The notes under the pieces were generated by a model, which was not told the DNA's origin, did not search any database, and worked only from the letters and a program-made list of their open reading frames with translations. DNA of 64,000 nt from Candidatus Manganitrophaceae bacterium (GTDB taxonomy: Bacteria; Nitrospirota; Nitrospiria; SBBL01; Manganitrophaceae), in the NCBI GenBank assembly GCA_016200325.1, contig JACQEZ010000020.1, positions 405,648-469,647 of the forward strand, written 5' to 3'. The translations under genes were made by a program, and so were the position numbers. Below are positions 27,544 through 37,367 of the stretch, one piece after another; the first letter of the stretch is position 1, and every line of letters starts with the position of its first letter.

Positions 27544-30500
27544 GTGAGTAAAAGAGTTCTATTTTGCCTGCCATATTTCCTTTCAATTTTATGTTCCCTC
27601 GCTCCTATTTTACAAGCTAACTGCTATTCGGAAGAGCTCTCTCCCGATCTGTTTGGGAAAGGCGTGGAAGCCTTGCAGAGAGGGGACCTCAAGACAGCAG
27701 AAGACCTTTTCCGTGCGGTATTAAAAGATGACCGTGAGAATCCATTTGCTTATTTTAACTTGGGAAGTATCTTTGCGACAACGCGGAGAGTGGATCTGGC
27801 AATCCGCACGCTGAATATCGCAGTGGAACTCAAGCCTGATTTGGTGGCGGCACATCTTCGCCTGGCGGAAATTTACGAGGGTCAGGGCAATTTAATCGAG
27901 GCCATTAATGAATACGAAGAGGCCTATCTCTATCTGTCGAATAATTATCCGAATCAAGAGAGGACAATTCAAACACGGATTGAAAATCTCGAAAATACAC
28001 TCCTCTTCAAAGAGAGTTCAGAGAGGGGAATGTCGGCGCTTCGGAAAGGCAGCTTTTTAGAGGCGGAGGCCGCATTTCGAGAGATGCTTTCGATAGAACC
28101 AAACAACGCACAAACATACAACTTACTCGGTGTTGTGTTGGGGATTCAGAATCGCTTCGATGAAGCGACAAACAGTTTTAAAGAATCGCTTCGCATTAAA
28201 CCGGGTCTGACCGATTCTCGTATTCGACTTGCAGAACTTTATCAATTAAAAGGAGATCTCCCAGAAGCGAGAACGGAGTTGGAAAGGGCCCTTTTTTTTC
28301 TGGAGGACAGAGAGGGATCGGAGGCGCAATCTCTCGAAGAAAAGCTAAATGCCGTCGAAGATCAGTTGGAAGAAAAACCATTTCTGGAGAGAAGTCTTAA
28401 AGAAATGGAAAAGAATAACATTGATGCGGCCATTATAGCGCTTCAAGGATTGATTAAACTCAATCCCAATCAGCGTCTTGCTTATTTTAATTTGGGCAAT
28501 CTCTGGGCACAAAAGAATCGACTGGATCTGGCCGAAATCTCTTTTAAAAAGGCAATTGAGAATGATCCAAATTATGCGGCGGCACATCAACGGCTTGGCC
28601 AGATTTATGAGCTGATCCGTTACTACAGCCGCGCGAAAACGGAGTATGAAAAAGCCAGGGATCTTTTAGGTAAAGGAGATCCGTTTCGTAGAGAGCTTGA
28701 GCAGTTGATTTTCAGAGCAGGACAGATTGAAAGCGTAGCGCAATCTAATGCTGAAGAGGCCTACCGGCGGAGTCAGATCTCTTTAAATGAAGGGAAGAAT
28801 GAGGAAGCGCTTTCTTTTCTACAACAAGCGGTGGCCATTTATCCAGAGAAGTCTGAATTACATTATCGTCTGAGTGAATTGTACTATCAAAACAGTAAAA
28901 TCGATTTGGCCATCAATGAGCTACTTGGGACCATTGAATTTGATTCCAAGTTTGCACTGGCTCATCAACGTCTCGGTTTACTATATGAGGAAAGGGGATA
29001 CCTCTATCAAGCTTTTAAAAGGTTGAAACAGGCAGATGCGCTCCATCCAACCGAAGAGATTCGAGATCAGCTTAAGCAACTTTCTGAGAAGATTTTTGGC
29101 ATTGAACAAAAGACAACTCCCATTATAAAAAAGGGGGACAAGGAAACAGAAAGTGGTCGATGGATGGCTGCGATCGACCTCTTAAAGCAAGCGCTTTCCT
29201 TGGCACCCGATAATACTCAGATACGAATGAGGCTCGGTGTTCTTTACGTGAAAAACGGGGATACGACGGAGGCATTTGCTGAATTTAACACGATCTCTTT
29301 GCAAGATCCCGAGGATGGCGAGGCACAATATCGATTGGGTTTTCTCTATTCTTCTGCCTCCCAATGGGAGGATGCAAAAAAAGCATTTGAATCAGCAATG
29401 GCCACAAATACCCTTCCGGACCCCCTTCGACTAAATGCGCAGTCCGAATTGGAACGGGTCAAATTAAAAATGCGAAATGAAAAGGATTCAAAAAGATATT
29501 TTAACCGAGGCACCCGCTACATGGCCGAACAGGATTACAATGCGGCGATTGAATCGTTGGAAAGAGTCATCCGCTTTTACCCATCCGACATAAATAGCCT
29601 TTATTTGATCGGTTATTCTTATGAAAATCTTGGAAATGAAAAAGAAGCGCTTCGATATTATAAACGGGTTTTAGAAATCAACCCGTCCCATATCCAAGCG
29701 AACCAACACCTCGGGTTGGTTTACGAGAAAATGGGAGAGACCGAAGTTGCGATAGGAATCTACCAAGGAAGCCTATCCTTGCTCGGAAAGGAAGATTCTC
29801 CAGAGTCGATCTGGATAAAGGAACGGCTGACCCCCCTCGCAAAACGGCTCTATGTCGTCTTGAACCAAGTGGTCCTTAGCTATAATAGCAATCCGGCCGG
29901 ATCGTCAAAGCCTCAGGGAGACCTCTCATCAAACCTGGGCGTTTCTCTAACCTATTATTTAAAGAAAGATCAACGGTACCAATTGCCGATTGGGTTAAGC
30001 ACCCAAAACACTTTTTTCTATCGATCGAATACGATCTATAGCAACGAAACCTTTTCGATCACTTCGGTCTCTCATCGATTACCGTATTCTCTCTCTTTTG
30101 GTTACAATGCCAGCCTCGGAGTTGCGCGGGGTGGTCCGACCGGTTTAGATCAAGTGGTCCTTTTCAACCTTGTTAAGAGAGGGAGTTTTCCGTCGACGAT
30201 GAGTTTCGACTACAGCTATGATGATTTCGCATCGTATGGAAATCAAAACTTCAATGCGATTAGACAAAGTATCCGTTTAGGTATGACACAGGATTGGGGA
30301 ATAAGCAGCTCTACATTATCGTATCGATTTCTCAGTAATGATGCAAGGCTGAAGGACCAGGCGTCAAGCACCCATGGTCTGGGAATCTCTTATAATCGAA
30401 GCTTCACATCCAATGTAAGGGGGACTGTCTCGTACAATCTGGAGCGGGTTCAATTCACGAATCCTGACTCACTTGCATTGTTATTACAAGGGAAGTTCAT

Positions 30501-30714
30501 TCATCGCGAAAACTTCTTTCATAGCTTAAATCTAAGTCTGTCCTATTCTCTACAAAGCGACCTGACCATTGGTGCAAGTTACACAGAACAGAGAAATTAT
30601 TCAAATCTGACATCGGGGGCGGTAACCGTAGAGCAAAGGCTATCCGGACAAGCCTCTTCTCTAGGTGATTATAGCCAGAGACTGATTAATCTCTTTTTGA
30701 ATTGGTCATTTTGA
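27544..30714 (+). CDS. Large TPR protein with C-terminal outer-membrane beta-barrel
   Basis: About 1056 residues from the GTG at 27544, which gives a signal peptide (KRVLFCLPYFLSILCSLAP...). The frame is open back to an ATG at 27385, so the start is uncertain; no good ribosome-binding site decides it. Residues about 35-770 are many TPR repeats (for example AYFNLGSIFATTRRVDLAI; AYFNLGNLWAQKNRLDLAE; SLYLIGYSYENLGNEKEAL). The last about 290 residues alternate polar and hydrophobic beta strands (SLSFGYNASLGVARGG; STLSYRFLSNDARL; HSLNLSLSYSLQSDLTIGAS) and end in phenylalanine, the C-terminal signature of outer-membrane barrels. The layout recalls PgaA/BcsC/AlgK-AlgE export proteins, but no polysaccharide synthase is adjacent. 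About 280 bases before it (27264-27543) hold no other gene. Confidence 0.8.
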   Translation: MSKRVLFCLPYFLSILCSLAPILQANCYSEELSPDLFGKGVEALQRGDLKTAEDLFRAVLKDDRENPFAYFNLGSIFATTRRVDLAIRTLNIAVELKPDLVAAHLRLAEIYEGQGNLIEAINEYEEAYLYLSNNYPNQERTIQTRIENLENTLLFKESSERGMSALRKGSFLEAEAAFREMLSIEPNNAQTYNLLGVVLGIQNRFDEATNSFKESLRIKPGLTDSRIRLAELYQLKGDLPEARTELERALFFLEDREGSEAQSLEEKLNAVEDQLEEKPFLERSLKEMEKNNIDAAIIALQGLIKLNPNQRLAYFNLGNLWAQKNRLDLAEISFKKAIENDPNYAAAHQRLGQIYELIRYYSRAKTEYEKARDLLGKGDPFRRELEQLIFRAGQIESVAQSNAEEAYRRSQISLNEGKNEEALSFLQQAVAIYPEKSELHYRLSELYYQNSKIDLAINELLGTIEFDSKFALAHQRLGLLYEERGYLYQAFKRLKQADALHPTEEIRDQLKQLSEKIFGIEQKTTPIIKKGDKETESGRWMAAIDLLKQALSLAPDNTQIRMRLGVLYVKNGDTTEAFAEFNTISLQDPEDGEAQYRLGFLYSSASQWEDAKKAFESAMATNTLPDPLRLNAQSELERVKLKMRNEKDSKRYFNRGTRYMAEQDYNAAIESLERVIRFYPSDINSLYLIGYSYENLGNEKEALRYYKRVLEINPSHIQANQHLGLVYEKMGETEVAIGIYQGSLSLLGKEDSPESIWIKERLTPLAKRLYVVLNQVVLSYNSNPAGSSKPQGDLSSNLGVSLTYYLKKDQRYQLPIGLSTQNTFFYRSNTIYSNETFSITSVSHRLPYSLSFGYNASLGVARGGPTGLDQVVLFNLVKRGSFPSTMSFDYSYDDFASYGNQNFNAIRQSIRLGMTQDWGISSSTLSYRFLSNDARLKDQASSTHGLGISYNRSFTSNVRGTVSYNLERVQFTNPDSLALLLQGKFIHRENFFHSLNLSLSYSLQSDLTIGASYTEQRNYSNLTSGAVTVEQRLSGQASSLGDYSQRLINLFLNWSF

Positions 30715-30736
30715 AATTAGCCAATAATAACAAGGG

Positions 30737-30774
30737 CTTAAAATGTTGACAGCATTTAAGTCGTCTGATACCTT
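30737..30774 (+). promoter_or_regulatory. Extended -10 promoter with an overlapping dyad, upstream of the DUF1302-type gene
   Basis: TTGACA (30746-30751), 17 bases, TACCTT (30769-30774), with TGA just before the -10. The -35 lies exactly in the centre of a dyad: CTTAAAATG (30737-30745) and CATTTAAG (30753-30760). A bound repressor there would block the promoter. The gene starts at 30798. Confidence 0.45.
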
Positions 30775-30797
30775 TGAAGTATACCCTCGAGTGAAAA

Positions 30798-32411
30798 ATG
30801 CCCTTCTCGCCATTAGGAAAAGAATTCTATCCCAAGACAACCCGGCAGGACGATTCCATCCATGTAAGCTCACTTTTTTACGCTTGTTTTCTATCCTTGA
30901 TAATTCTGTCTTACGGAGCAGCATTTGGGCAGGATGTGGAGGATATCTTCCCAAGTATCAAAACCCCTGAACAGAAGGAAACTCCCTCACCCAGGAAGGA
31001 ACACGAAGTTCAACCTGGCCCGGAAAATAAACCCGCTCCGCCTTCCCCCCTTTTTAATCGAATTTGGGAAAATTTAAACAGTGATCTAACATGGGGAGGG
31101 TATCTGCGCAATGAGACGGCCTTCCGGGTCGTGACCCCCACCGGCTTCGATAAGATTTTGAACATTCTCCACTTGGAAGGACACTATCGCATTGCTCCCA
31201 AAATCCAACTTTCCGGAAGGATTCGCGCGTTTTACGACGCGGTATATGACGTAGAAAGTGTCGACGTCGTTAGTCCTAGAAAGGGGCCCGAGACGATCTT
31301 GCTTGATCAATTGTCCCCTGAGCAAGTCTCCAAACTGGACAGCAACAACGTTCGAGACGTTGAAATTGTCAAGGATCGAGTTGAGCTGAAGGAACTCTAT
31401 CTCGATATGAATTTTCAAAACTTCGACCTCCGCATCGGAAGGCAGATTGTCCGCTGGGGCGTCGTTGAGGGAGCCCGTGTTACAGATGAAATTAACCCAC
31501 TCGATTTCTATGAATTGATATTAAGAGACATCGATGACCGATATATTCCTCTTTTTATGATTAAAGGAGATCTTTATTTAGGATCGAATACGTTCGAGGG
31601 GATCATCATTCCAGAGGTGCGAGGGCATCGTCCAGCACCCCGCGCCAGTGAATGGGAGCAGTTTAGATTTCTTCCCGACCTAGAAAAACCGAAACAGCCT
31701 TATAGCGATTTTCCGAAAAACATTGAAAATACCGAGGTTGCACTGAAATATACGCGTGTGTTCTCAGGTTTTGAGCTCTCAGCCAGTTATTTTTATACCT
31801 GGGATGATTTTCCATCTTCATTCCGATCCATTGCAGGATCTGGAGAGTTTGCGCTTTCGCCTTCCGTCGATTTTAGGCCAAAGTATAACCGTCTTCGTAT
31901 CTATGGAACCACTTTTTCTAAGACATTCCCTGGGTTTGTTTTAAATGCGGAGGCCGCTTATGTGAGCGGTAAGGTTTTTGGGGCTCGGCTCGGAGATGGC
32001 GTATTAACAAATGAAGGAGAGGTGCAGAGAGACTATGTTAAGTATGCGGTTGGAATGGATCTCTATTTTTTAGGGATGGATGTTTCTCCTGCTGCCATCC
32101 AACAGTATATCCTCGGTTATCAAAATGAAATTATTCAAGACAAGATAGATACCGTCGGGGCACTTTTCGTTCGCAAAGAATTTATTCATAACGTCTGGTC
32201 TGCGAATCTGCTTCTCCTCTATTTTTTAAACGATAAAGATTGGCTTATCAGGCCCAAAACTATTTATAACATTACCGATCGCCTTCGTGTCTCATTTGGA
32301 GTCGACATTTTTGAAGGGAAAATAGGAACGGGTCTCCCAGGCGAATTTCATTTTGTCGGCTTCTTCGATAACAATGATCGCATCTTCTGGGATGTAACCT
32401 ACAGCTTCTGA
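30798..32411 (+). CDS. DUF1302-type outer-membrane beta-barrel protein
   Basis: A 537-residue protein with an N-terminal hydrophobic export segment ending in AAFGQ, a Pro-rich linker, and a long beta-rich domain. LTWGGYLRNETAFRV, then KELYLDMNFQNFDLRIGRQI and VRWGVVEGARVTDEINPLD, match DUF1302 proteins, which are predicted outer-membrane barrels. The protein ends in TYSF, with the C-terminal aromatic typical of barrels. The role of the family is not established. It is followed after 6 bases by the large lipoprotein gene, so the two probably form one operon. Confidence 0.78.
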   Translation: MPFSPLGKEFYPKTTRQDDSIHVSSLFYACFLSLIILSYGAAFGQDVEDIFPSIKTPEQKETPSPRKEHEVQPGPENKPAPPSPLFNRIWENLNSDLTWGGYLRNETAFRVVTPTGFDKILNILHLEGHYRIAPKIQLSGRIRAFYDAVYDVESVDVVSPRKGPETILLDQLSPEQVSKLDSNNVRDVEIVKDRVELKELYLDMNFQNFDLRIGRQIVRWGVVEGARVTDEINPLDFYELILRDIDDRYIPLFMIKGDLYLGSNTFEGIIIPEVRGHRPAPRASEWEQFRFLPDLEKPKQPYSDFPKNIENTEVALKYTRVFSGFELSASYFYTWDDFPSSFRSIAGSGEFALSPSVDFRPKYNRLRIYGTTFSKTFPGFVLNAEAAYVSGKVFGARLGDGVLTNEGEVQRDYVKYAVGMDLYFLGMDVSPAAIQQYILGYQNEIIQDKIDTVGALFVRKEFIHNVWSANLLLLYFLNDKDWLIRPKTIYNITDRLRVSFGVDIFEGKIGTGLPGEFHFVGFFDNNDRIFWDVTYSF

Positions 32412-32417
32412 AATTAT

Positions 32418-35400
32418 ATGAGGAAGTCGGTTGTATATATCGCAGTCCTTTTACTGCTATTTTTTACTGGTTGTAATTCCCAGACTTTTCCGGGGGGGCC
32501 CAGTTCAAGCGGTGTCAGGGATGTTCCATTCTCAGAAACTTACCTTTTCGACTTTAAGACCGGCGCAGGACCGATTACAAGGGACAATCCAGATGGAAAT
32601 CTTCAAATTATCTCCTCAGCAGATCTGCTCACCCTCCTGGCTGCCGCCCAAGACAGTCAGCGGCTCGGCCTCGGTGTTATCAGCGGTCAAATATTATTCA
32701 ATGGAAGCCCGGTCCAAGATGTCGCATTAAAAATAACCGATGCAGCGGGGAACCTCCTGGCCATTCGGATGGAAGGGAAGAGGGTCGGCAATAACCTGGT
32801 CCTTCCGGATGGTCTGGTCTGTCCGGCGGAGAGTGTCTCGCTTGATAATATTTGTATTAAAGGGAGCATCTATTATAACAGCCCGGGCGGTGTTCCGGAT
32901 TTTTCGAATAATAAGGGTACCTCGGTGGCGGGGTCATATACGGTCTTCAATCTCCCCCCGGGAGATGTTTACCTCTGGGCTTCTCGCGGCGGCCGAGGAA
33001 ATGGCCGGATCAAAGTTTTTGCAGATAAGATTTCTGTTGGAAAACTTCAAGTGGTTCCCATTTCGATCTCGACCGCCGGTGTGACTGGAAGCGTGATTGA
33101 AGCCAAGGATGAATCGACTGCCGTACCCCAGGCGACCTTAACCATCTTGGGCACCAACGACCCCGGATTAAGAACAACCAGCGATGCAAATGGACTCTAC
33201 TCCCTCGTCTCCATCGGCACCAATGGCAACTACCTCATAAAAGTCAGCAAAGCAGGCCATTGGGACTCTTACCAATCGTTGAATACCACCCCTTTTCAGG
33301 CGGCGAGCAATATTCAGGATGTCACACGGACGGTTGAGAGTTACTCCAGTAGTTATGTGGCCGAAATTGGCTCGCGTGGAGGAGTTTCGGTGAATCCGAA
33401 TCTCGGCATTATCACCGGACGGATCAAGGCAGGAGACGGAACACCGCAACATTGCGCCAAAATTTCTGTAAGAGATAGAAATGGAAACGACCTCGTGGCT
33501 TCCGGTGGAGCGGTTCTCGTTTACGTCGACGGTTCACGGGGAAGTTGCGCCGATCCAACGGATAAGAACCAGACCGCCACGAATGGTCTTTTTTTCATAT
33601 ATAACCTCCCCGAGGGAGAGCTCTCCGTCAATTATCTCAGCAGCGTTGCCACCGGAGCGGGTGCGACGGTCAGCGTTTCCAGCGGAGGGGTGGTCGCGCC
33701 TTCTTTCCCCGGTGTTGTTTTTGTCCAAGATATCTTCAATACAGGAAGCGGACTTTCTCAGGCACTCTCTGGCATCGTTACGGATGAAGGTGATCATCAG
33801 TCCACAGATGTACGGTTGACCTTTCTAGGTGTCCCTCCTCGAACATATCCATATAATCAGAACGGACAGAACACGTTTGACCTTGTTAGTGACGCCAAAA
33901 GTGATTCGTCGGCAAAATATACTATTCCTCAAAATTCGGACAGCAATGATCGCTATCCTCTAATTGGAGGAATACCATATCGGGTTAAGTTATCAAAAGC
34001 CGGATTTCCGGATACCTATCAAATTGTAAATATGCTTGATAAAGAGACCAAACAGAATCTTTTAATTCTTTCGACCTCCGGCATCACAGATTCCAGCAAG
34101 GGGGAGGTCTTTGGAATACTGACCGATCAGACGACGGGACAAACAGCCCAGAACGTGACATTGCGGGTAACCGATCTCAATGGTAATCCACTTGCGGGCG
34201 GTGAAGTCACTTCAGCAGACGGGACGTTTAGGGTTTCTAACCTTCCGAAAGGGATTATCAACCTTTCAGTCGTCTCCGGTGATGACTCTGGGAATACAAC
34301 GGTTCAGGTCTTTGAAAACGGCGTCACTTATCTGGAGTTCGGTATGACGAAGGTGATTCCGGCTCAAATCTCGGTGTCGGGGAGCGTAACAGATCTGGCA
34401 GCCGCTTCGGTCGACCAGTCTCGGTTAAAAATTCTAGGAAGAAATGACGTTGTCTCTGTAGCCGGGAATGGGACATACCAAGGAAATCTGGAGACATTCG
34501 GACGATTTATTATTAAGGCGGAGAAAGAGGGATTCCATGACACCTATAATTTCTTTCCGCGTTCCGGTGTGATTAATACGCTGACGAGCCTCGACCTTTT
34601 CTCGGTATCGCGCAGTCAAACTGATACAGCCGCGGCGGAGACCGGGGTCAGCCTTGACCGGACGAAGGGGATCATTACGGGTACCACCGTTCGAAGCAGC
34701 TTTATGCAAAAGATCTGCGGCACCTGTCTCGCAACAGATACGCACGCGGCGGCCCTCGGATACTTTAATAAAGACACCTTTGTCGATGTGGCCGTGACCA
34801 ATAAAACAGCTGGAACGGTGACTCTTTTGTTCGGAGTCGGAGATGAAAACGGTAGTTTTGTGAATACCAAGCCTCCATTAACGATAGGGGGAAATCCGAC
34901 CGGGATTGCTGTGGGTGATTTCGATGGAAACGGCAGTGCCGACTTGGCCGTGGTCTACCAAGGAGGTAATGTGAACGATCCGATGCTGGCCATTTTTCTT
35001 GGGGATAAGAATGGAAACTTTACACCGGTTGCTTCCCCCATTGTAAATGCAGATCCACAACCGCAGCCACTTGCCCCAAGCCCCCTGAATAATCCTGTTG
35101 CATTGGCCGTTGGATTTTTTGATTCCGATAATATTGCCGACCTTGCCATCGTCAATGAAGGAGACAACTCCGTCATCGTCCTTTTGGGAAATGGGAATGG
35201 ATCATTCCATCCAATCTATCAGAACAGCAGCATCGTTCGACATGGGGTGGAAAGCTCGCCCAAGGCAATCGTCGCCGGAGATTTTAATCAAGATCAACGT
35301 CTCGATATGGCCATTTCCAATTCAGGGAGCGGCACGATTACTGTCTTGTTGGGGAGCACCGATGGAACATTTCAGCCATTGAGTGACCCGAACACCGGAT

Positions 35401-36332
35401 CGCCCCTCGTTATTGCTGCAGGAACGGATCCCGAGGCGATGACATTGGCTGACTTTAATTCGGACGGACGCTTGGACCTGGCCGTATTAAATAAATCTCA
35501 GAATAGCCTGACGATATTAGCAGGAAATACCAGCGGTGGTTTCGATCGGCTCACGGATGCAAATCACAATTCGATTCCTTCTATTCCTGTTGGAAACAAC
35601 CCCTCCAGTATTAGTATCGGTGAATTTAATGGGGATGGGAGGATCGATTTAGCGGTTGTAAATCAAGGGGACAGTACCCTGCTCCCTCTCTTTGGAAATG
35701 GGGATGGAACATTCACAGCGGCCACGCCGCTTCTGCTCGGGGATACCGATGGAGATGGTACCCGGGAAGTTAATTTTACCGCACCTCAAGCCGTGATGAT
35801 CTCTGATCTGGATCGGGACGGATTTTTTGATCTGACGGTTATCGGCTCACACGTAGCAAACCTGTTGGGGCGAGAAAATTCGACGGGGGGTGTTAGTGTA
35901 GAGGCGAGAGATTTGGAGGGAACGCGGGTGGGGACAGTCCGTTATCTCGACGCCGGAGGCCACGTCCTACCCAACGCAACGACCACCACGTCGAATGGCA
36001 AGTTTATGATCCTTAATGTCCCGCCGGGAATACTCATCGTACGAAGTACCGGCGGCGGCTCCGGGAATAGCATCGTGGACGTCTATGCGGATGCGGTCTC
36101 ATACACAAAATTGAGAAGCATCTCGCTACAACCGTTCTTCATCCCGATCAGCGGCGTCACCTACGATCCGGTCGGTCCTCCACCTGCCGGTGTTCCTGTC
36201 GGATTAGTGAATATTCAACTCTTGGGTATGGATGTTCAAACAAGGTCTGACAGAATGACAGGGAATTATTCGTTCAACGTCGATGCGAACGGGGAGTATA
36301 TCATCAGGCTATTCTGGGATCTTTCAAGGTAG
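32418..36332 (+). CDS. Giant lipoprotein with Ig-like repeat modules and an FG-GAP/VCBS beta-propeller
   Basis: A 1304-residue protein. The signal peptide ends in FFTGC, with the lipid-acceptor cysteine at residue 19. Residues about 80-750 and 1155-1304 are carboxypeptidase-regulatory/Ig-like modules, in repeated pairs: the first module of each pair ends in a Gly/Ser-rich NG-x-VxV block (near residues 190, 620 and 1210), and the second ends in a motif of the type SKAGFPDTYQ. Between them, about residues 760-1150 hold seven FG-GAP/VCBS-type repeats (DFDGNGSADLAVV; FFDSDNIADLAIV; DFNQDQRLDMAIS; DFNSDGRLDLAVL; EFNGDGRIDLAVV among them), the number needed for one seven-bladed propeller with Ca-binding loops. 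The last Ig-like module stops short at YIIRLFWDLSR. It is probably surface or periplasmic and binds something; the ligand is unknown. Confidence 0.82.
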   Translation: MRKSVVYIAVLLLLFFTGCNSQTFPGGPSSSGVRDVPFSETYLFDFKTGAGPITRDNPDGNLQIISSADLLTLLAAAQDSQRLGLGVISGQILFNGSPVQDVALKITDAAGNLLAIRMEGKRVGNNLVLPDGLVCPAESVSLDNICIKGSIYYNSPGGVPDFSNNKGTSVAGSYTVFNLPPGDVYLWASRGGRGNGRIKVFADKISVGKLQVVPISISTAGVTGSVIEAKDESTAVPQATLTILGTNDPGLRTTSDANGLYSLVSIGTNGNYLIKVSKAGHWDSYQSLNTTPFQAASNIQDVTRTVESYSSSYVAEIGSRGGVSVNPNLGIITGRIKAGDGTPQHCAKISVRDRNGNDLVASGGAVLVYVDGSRGSCADPTDKNQTATNGLFFIYNLPEGELSVNYLSSVATGAGATVSVSSGGVVAPSFPGVVFVQDIFNTGSGLSQALSGIVTDEGDHQSTDVRLTFLGVPPRTYPYNQNGQNTFDLVSDAKSDSSAKYTIPQNSDSNDRYPLIGGIPYRVKLSKAGFPDTYQIVNMLDKETKQNLLILSTSGITDSSKGEVFGILTDQTTGQTAQNVTLRVTDLNGNPLAGGEVTSADGTFRVSNLPKGIINLSVVSGDDSGNTTVQVFENGVTYLEFGMTKVIPAQISVSGSVTDLAAASVDQSRLKILGRNDVVSVAGNGTYQGNLETFGRFIIKAEKEGFHDTYNFFPRSGVINTLTSLDLFSVSRSQTDTAAAETGVSLDRTKGIITGTTVRSSFMQKICGTCLATDTHAAALGYFNKDTFVDVAVTNKTAGTVTLLFGVGDENGSFVNTKPPLTIGGNPTGIAVGDFDGNGSADLAVVYQGGNVNDPMLAIFLGDKNGNFTPVASPIVNADPQPQPLAPSPLNNPVALAVGFFDSDNIADLAIVNEGDNSVIVLLGNGNGSFHPIYQNSSIVRHGVESSPKAIVAGDFNQDQRLDMAISNSGSGTITVLLGSTDGTFQPLSDPNTGSPLVIAAGTDPEAMTLADFNSDGRLDLAVLNKSQNSLTILAGNTSGGFDRLTDANHNSIPSIPVGNNPSSISIGEFNGDGRIDLAVVNQGDSTLLPLFGNGDGTFTAATPLLLGDTDGDGTREVNFTAPQAVMISDLDRDGFFDLTVIGSHVANLLGRENSTGGVSVEARDLEGTRVGTVRYLDAGGHVLPNATTTTSNGKFMILNVPPGILIVRSTGGGSGNSIVDVYADAVSYTKLRSISLQPFFIPISGVTYDPVGPPPAGVPVGLVNIQLLGMDVQTRSDRMTGNYSFNVDANGEYIIRLFWDLSR

Positions 36333-36423
36333 TCCATCATCACGTCATTTATCCCATTCACACCTAAGCTAAATAATTGAAATTACATGTAAAGTATCTT
36401 TTATCCAGGTCTTCATTTATTTC

Positions 36424-36452
36424 TTGACAGAGGAATCAGGTAGTGCTATCTT
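36424..36452 (+). promoter_or_regulatory. Extended -10 promoter of tonB-exbB-exbD
   Basis: TTGACA (36424-36429), 17 bases, TATCTT (36447-36452), preceded by TGC (extended -10). The tonB ATG is at 36504. The 170-base intergenic region is AT-rich and holds no gene. Confidence 0.65.
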
Positions 36453-36503
36453 TTTTAAAAAGATATTACCTTCTGCATCACAATAAAAAATATGTGTTAA
36501 CAA

Positions 36504-37349
36504 ATGAGCTTTTCCTTATACGAAAATAGCTTGGCCAGTGCCGATGGGGGCCAGATCAAAAGAAATCCTTTTGTTTTGGCAGCGCTTCTATCTTCACTCT
36601 CTATCCATCTGGTTTTAGGCTGGTATGCCTTGCAAATCATAAGAGATATTAAGATCCATGTTCCACGACGGCCTCTTGAGTTCAATCTTGTTAAGCCGCC
36701 GGAACCAATAGTCACACCGCCACAACCGCTTCCCATTTCACCCGTTCCGCGTACGATTTCTCCCCAGCCGAAGCCAAAAGTCGCCGTCAAAGAAGCGCCT
36801 GCGCCCAAACCAACAGTAAAACCACAGGAGGCGCCGAAACCGGAAACAATGAGAGAGCCTGTGAAGCCGGCCGAGATCGAGGAGGCCAAAACCAAGTCCT
36901 CTCAGTCGGTTCCTCTTTTTCCCCAGTCGGAGGAGACAGGTCCATTTATTAGTCCCAATAAAGAAGGAACGGCTGCAGAACCTTCTACTCAAGGGGTCCC
37001 GAGCGAACATTCGGGTAATGCATCAAGTAATACGGTATCGAGTCTGGTCCAAGGAAATGCTGGAGAACTGACCGGTCCTATTTTTGATGCAGACTACCTG
37101 AAGAATCCGATCCCTCCCTATCCATCGGCTGCCCGGAAGTTAAAATTGCAAGGAACCGTTATTGTCAGAGTACTGGTTAATTCCCAAGGCAAGCCTGAAA
37201 TTATTCAGCTTGCACAAAGCTCCGGGGCATCGGTTTTGGATGGTGCCGCACTGAAAGCGGTTAAAGACTGGTCCTTCGTGCCGGCAAGAGAAGGAAGTAA
37301 GCCGGTATCGGCCTGGGTCGACGTGCCGATTCGATTTCGGCTTAATTAA
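36504..37349 (+). CDS. tonB: TonB energy-transducing protein
   Basis: A 281-residue protein. An N-terminal transmembrane helix lies at about residues 22-44 and includes a His within SSLSIHLVLGW, the position of the functional TonB histidine. A long Pro/Lys-rich periplasmic spacer follows (about 55-125), then a C-terminal TonB domain (NPIPPYPSAARKLKLQGTV; VRVLVNSQGKPEIIQLAQSS; LDGAALKAVKDWSFVPA). It carries proton-motive energy from ExbB-ExbD to an outer-membrane receptor. exbB follows after 18 bases; a TonB-dependent receptor lies 1.7 kb downstream. Confidence 0.93.
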   Translation: MSFSLYENSLASADGGQIKRNPFVLAALLSSLSIHLVLGWYALQIIRDIKIHVPRRPLEFNLVKPPEPIVTPPQPLPISPVPRTISPQPKPKVAVKEAPAPKPTVKPQEAPKPETMREPVKPAEIEEAKTKSSQSVPLFPQSEETGPFISPNKEGTAAEPSTQGVPSEHSGNASSNTVSSLVQGNAGELTGPIFDADYLKNPIPPYPSAARKLKLQGTVIVRVLVNSQGKPEIIQLAQSSGASVLDGAALKAVKDWSFVPAREGSKPVSAWVDVPIRFRLN

Positions 37350-37367
37350 TTTAGATAAGGAATAGCA

